NCBI GenBank assembly: GCA_947652115.1
Contig: OX393567.1
Coordinates: forward strand, 23,126,032-23,190,031
Source of the DNA: Blastomussa wellsi
Taxonomy: Eukaryota; Cnidaria; Anthozoa; Scleractinia; Plerogyridae
Length of the DNA: 64,000 nt
Direction of reading: 5' to 3'
Below are positions 61,973 through 64,000 of the stretch, piece by piece. The notes below the pieces were generated by a model. The model was given only the letters and a program-made list of their open reading frames with translations. It ran no database searches and was not told the origin of the DNA. A program made the translations under genes and the position numbers. Position 1 is the stretch's first letter. Each line of letters opens with the position of its first letter.

Positions 61973-64000
61973 GTTGTAAATTAGGTAGCAGTCTGGAGGC
62001 ATTGTTTTTTTCATGAAACACAATATTGCAAGAGGGGAGAGGGGAAGTGAGTATATTTGTTCTCGTTTCCAGTGGTAAACATAGCAAGTGTCCCAAAAAT
62101 TTCGACAGGAATTGTAGTTGGGATAATTTGCTCAAATGGGGTTTCAATCATGGCTGTTTTGTATATGCTTGTCTCACAGTTTGTTTGTTTGTTTGTTTGC
62201 TTGCTTGTCTGTCTGTTTCTTTGTTTGTCTTTTGTCTGTTTGTTTGTTGGTTGGTTTGTTTTCTGTGTGTTTGTCTGTTTGGTCGTGTTTGTCTGTTTGT
62301 TTGCTTGTTTGTCTGTTTGTTTGTTTACTTGTCTGTTTGTTTGTTTGTCTGTTTTATCTATTTGTTTGTTTGTTTGTCTGCCTGTTTGTTGGTTGGTTGG
62401 TTGTGTTTGTCTGTTTGTTTGTTTGGTTACTTGTCTGTTTGTCTGTCTGTTTGTTTAAATCTTAAAACCAGTAGTGCACACTTACCTTCTTCGATGTAAG
62501 GCGAGGTAGTTTCCTTGGAAGCTTCTAACATGTTCGAAGTCGCAGTAAAAATTTCCCGTGACTGTTCTTCTATCGTTACTGGTCCAAGATCTTTGGCGGC
62601 CTTATTTAAGAGATAGCTTGCCTGTTCGATTATTCCTGCCCCTTTATTCTAGAAGAGAAAGGCAAGAAGCTTCAGAAAGGAAATTGTAAAGGCATTACGT
62701 CCTTCGACTAGTTGCAAGATCCCTGTTATCACCGGGGGTACTCCCCTATAAGGGATATACGGGGACGTGCCGTATGGTTTTTGACTTCTCAGTCCTGAAC
62801 AGGGTATATAATTTCAAATGAGTTTGTCCTAATGAGAGTTCTGGGGTCGCCCTACACAGGGTAAGGTTTCAAGACGCGCGTCGACTTTTAAAAAATCCAA
62901 GATCAGAAACGTTGATCAGTATTTATTTAGCTGGTCGTTTGTCAACATGAGATCATTAATTTTTCAGGACTAGATATTAGCGCTATAGTATAAAAAAATA
63001 TTTCCTTTGTCCTAAACAGGGCAGTTGTTTGACGGCATCCCTATACCCAAAAACATCCCTCTCCGCCCCCCCGGGCTGTTAAGTCGTTCCTCAACGGGAA
63101 AAATCCCGGCGGTGATGACCTTTTCCCATTCAAAATAAAAAAAAAAACACGAATAGGGTAGAATCAAACGTCTATGAGGCTATTTTTAACGATACAACCA
63201 AAAAAAGAGAGGCAGCCAAATGAAATCCAGGCTACCTAGGAACGAGGTTAATGCTCTGCTACACCGATTGACTTACTTGAGTCTTCGGTGTGAGCTCTGT
63301 TTTGTCTTTGGTGGCTTCTATTAAGGCACCAATCGTCTGCTGAGCTTGCGTAGTGTCTATCAAATCAATATCCGTCAGTTTATTGACCAACTCTGTGCGA
63401 ATCTGAAGGGAAAGAAACACGTGCCCCATTCACTAACAATGTAGCTCAAGGTCTCTGTTACACCCTCGTGGTTTATGCCAAGTAACTTACACGTGACAAA
63501 AAGAAACTAAATGATGATGTTCGGTTTCCCTTTCGAAAATGATCGATGCCATTTTAGAAGCAAAAATATATTTTTTTAACAATCATCGATTTTTTTTTTT
63601 CGATTAAAACAATAACTAAGGACAGAAGTACAGGAACATCATTATATCACCACCCAGTATCGAAACCGGAACCACGGACATTCTAATACCCCTCTCTTAT
63701 TATTGCACTACCACATTAGTCCATTGATCCATTGATGAGACTTCACCTAAGCCACTTTTATTTCTTTTATTAGGGCCATTTTCAACTCAGTGTCCAAGGT
63801 AATTCTGCGTTTGCTTTAGTTTTGCATTAGTACGCTCAGTGATTGGTTTAAAAATCTCGCTCCACTTTTTAAACCAATCAGAACTAAAACCAAAACCAAC
63901 CGTGAGCCACGCGTGCATGTTTTCCCGCGCTTTGTGTTGGCTACGTGTAATTACTTCGAGTTTTGATTGGTTCACTGGATTGTCTCCGTCCTCTGTGATT
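49837..64000 (-). CDS. Polycystin-1-family receptor/channel (PKD1-like), 5' partial
   Basis: A large membrane protein of cilia and sensory cells. Fourteen exons, transcript order: 63402-63277, 62648-62486, 61150-61071, 60053-59787, 58854-58258, 57621-57406, 56663-56292, 55368-55096, 54586-54244, 54160-53934, 53052-52693, 52250-52082, 51768-51546 and 51115-49837. Phases close and give 1564 residues; the N-terminus lies beyond 64000. Order: GAIN-like region, GPS, TM1, PLAT, TM2-TM6, extracellular TOP (polycystin) domain, then TM7-TM11 with the PKD channel fold. A C-terminal coiled-coil-like helix (SELENRLEKLIDRTDVLYEEL, 21 residues at about 1508-1528) follows. Eleven membrane segments fit polycystin-1 rather than six-segment polycystin-2. 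PKD1, PKD1L1/2/3 and PKDREJ cannot be separated without the ectodomain. Confidence 0.93.
51546..52250 (-). other. TOP (polycystin) domain exons
   Basis: Exons 52250-52082 and 51768-51546 hold the extracellular loop: FWNWTRTELLNGLF, the signature MVGGARMRLIRIKR, cysteines in ESCQVPTEVYG and KECYG, and NTYSGGG leading into GYVIVLEPG. This is the family hallmark between TM6 and TM7. Confidence 0.88.
53440..53575. repeat. TTTGTCTG-type low-complexity tract in polycystin intron
   Basis: Runs of tgtttgtc, tgcctgttt and tttctgtttg on the plus strand, similar to but shorter than 62178-62457. The open frames over it are artefacts of the repeat. Confidence 0.6.
55685..55905 (-). repeat. SINE copy in polycystin intron
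   Basis: It shares gcttgtccatcgcag, aagcattatttcgccgg, tacccatttataca and ggctcgaacc with the SINE at 3665-3906, in the same orientation. Confidence 0.65.
56292..56663 (-). other. PLAT/LH2 domain exon of the polycystin-like gene
   Basis: A single 124-codon exon with the PLAT pattern: YRYEVTLWTGMRRNAGSKS, ISIILYGDEQDSEARAL, FQRGSQDTFLL, IRIWHDNTGGSWFLSRIMV and a closing YYFICNRWLA. It sits in the first intracellular loop, as in polycystin-1. Confidence 0.92.
57134..57362. repeat. G-rich-ended repeat (taccctattt family), copy 1
   Basis: It opens cccggggggtgtactccc, repeats ataccctattta/aaccctgaccctattt inside, and closes with ctatagcccatggggg. It is related to 62733-63075. Confidence 0.5.
57406..58854 (-). 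other. GAIN/GPS region of the polycystin-like gene
   Basis: Exons 58854-58258 and 57621-57406. The GPS motif is split by the intron: CVYWGMKEGKWLEEGCK on the upstream exon, THCQCNHATFFGAL on the next. Both W and all four cysteines expected of a GPS are present. The cleavage tripeptide reads H-A-T instead of the usual H-L-T/S. TM1 follows (GYAMLVFVAVIFSFYFVALI). Confidence 0.85.
60330..60535. repeat. Relative of the hairpin element family
   Basis: Its right part (atatccaacgcgcgctcgtggaataattgttaaatat) matches the end of the 7393/35496 element. The left part has gttctgattggttaag and the palindrome ggtatatgaactcatatacc. Confidence 0.55.
60648..60725. repeat. Palindromic MITE in polycystin intron
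   Basis: The outer arms aactattcacc / ggtgaatagtt and inner arms tagtggatat / atatccaccacta form a nested palindrome. Confidence 0.65.
61930..61970. repeat. (ATTG)n microsatellite
   Basis: About eight to ten tandem gatt units directly after gtgtgaataaag, consistent with the 3' tail of a LINE on the plus strand. Confidence 0.8.
62178..62457. repeat. (TTTG)/(TCTG) microsatellite, about 280 bp
   Basis: Mixed ttgtttgt and gtctgtt units. It lies on the intron side of the polycystin exon 62648-62486, only about 25 bases past its donor. The long cysteine/leucine/phenylalanine frames across it are not genes. Confidence 0.9.
62733..63075. repeat. G-rich-ended repeat (gggtat family), copy 2
   Basis: It opens accgggggtactcccc and closes ccgcccccccgggctg. 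The interior has gaacagggtatata, acacagggtaagg and aaacagggcag units. This pattern is familiar from coral genomes. Confidence 0.55.
63640..63718 (-). repeat. tRNA-like SINE head
   Basis: On the minus strand tgtggtagtgcaataa resembles an A box and ggtttcgatactgg a B box. No intact cloverleaf. Confidence 0.4.
63836..63990. repeat. Interspersed repeat with CCAATCA / TTGATTGG blocks
   Basis: It contains aaaccaatcagaac, aaccaaccgtgagcc, ttttcccgcgctttgtg and ttttgattggttcac, and matches 2005-2150 more loosely. Confidence 0.55.

Noticed and set aside
62026..62499. Three overlapping long plus-strand open frames rich in Cys, Leu, Phe and Val
   Set aside because: They are translations of the TTTG/TCTG microsatellite in all three frames, inside a polycystin intron.

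Overview
The window is nuclear DNA from an animal, most likely an anthozoan cnidarian (a coral or close relative). The base composition is AT-rich, and genes are split by GT-AG introns of a few hundred bases. The space between genes is filled with short non-autonomous repeats: tRNA-headed SINEs, palindromic MITEs and G-rich-ended elements of a kind I associate with coral genomes. The species assignment is inference. No prokaryotic, viral or CRISPR structure was seen.

Layout. 1-1795 (+): the 3' end of a gene for a PH-domain protein with a tail full of tyrosine motifs. 1.8-13.2 kb: repeats only. 13.5-15.4 kb (+): a complete five-exon Polycomb CBX gene (chromodomain plus C-terminal Pc box). 16-25 kb: repeats, including a LINE 3' end. 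25.3-29.5 kb (+): a secreted tachylectin-2-like lectin gene whose last exon carries a 538-bp hAT-like MITE. 31.3-34.2 kb (+): a decayed tandem copy of that lectin gene, itself hit by a TTAA-site MITE. 34.9-39.9 kb (-): a ZDHHC4-like palmitoyltransferase. 40.5-41.4 kb (+): MEIG1, head to head with ZDHHC4. 42.5-47.8 kb (-): a complete 14-exon THOC6 gene. 49.8-64.0 kb (-): 14 exons of a polycystin-1-family gene (GAIN/GPS, PLAT, about 11 membrane segments, TOP domain, cation channel) whose N-terminal part lies beyond the right edge.

The genes do not form one pathway. They cover signalling scaffold, chromatin silencing, innate-immunity lectin, S-palmitoylation, ciliary/sperm function, mRNA export and mechano/chemosensory-type channel. 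I rebuilt exon borders by hand from splice signals and reading phase. Phases close without a break in CBX, ZDHHC4, MEIG1, THOC6 and the polycystin gene, which supports those models strongly. The most interesting spot is the lectin locus: a fresh-looking transposon insertion with a perfect 8-bp target duplication inside a coding exon, beside a dead duplicate.
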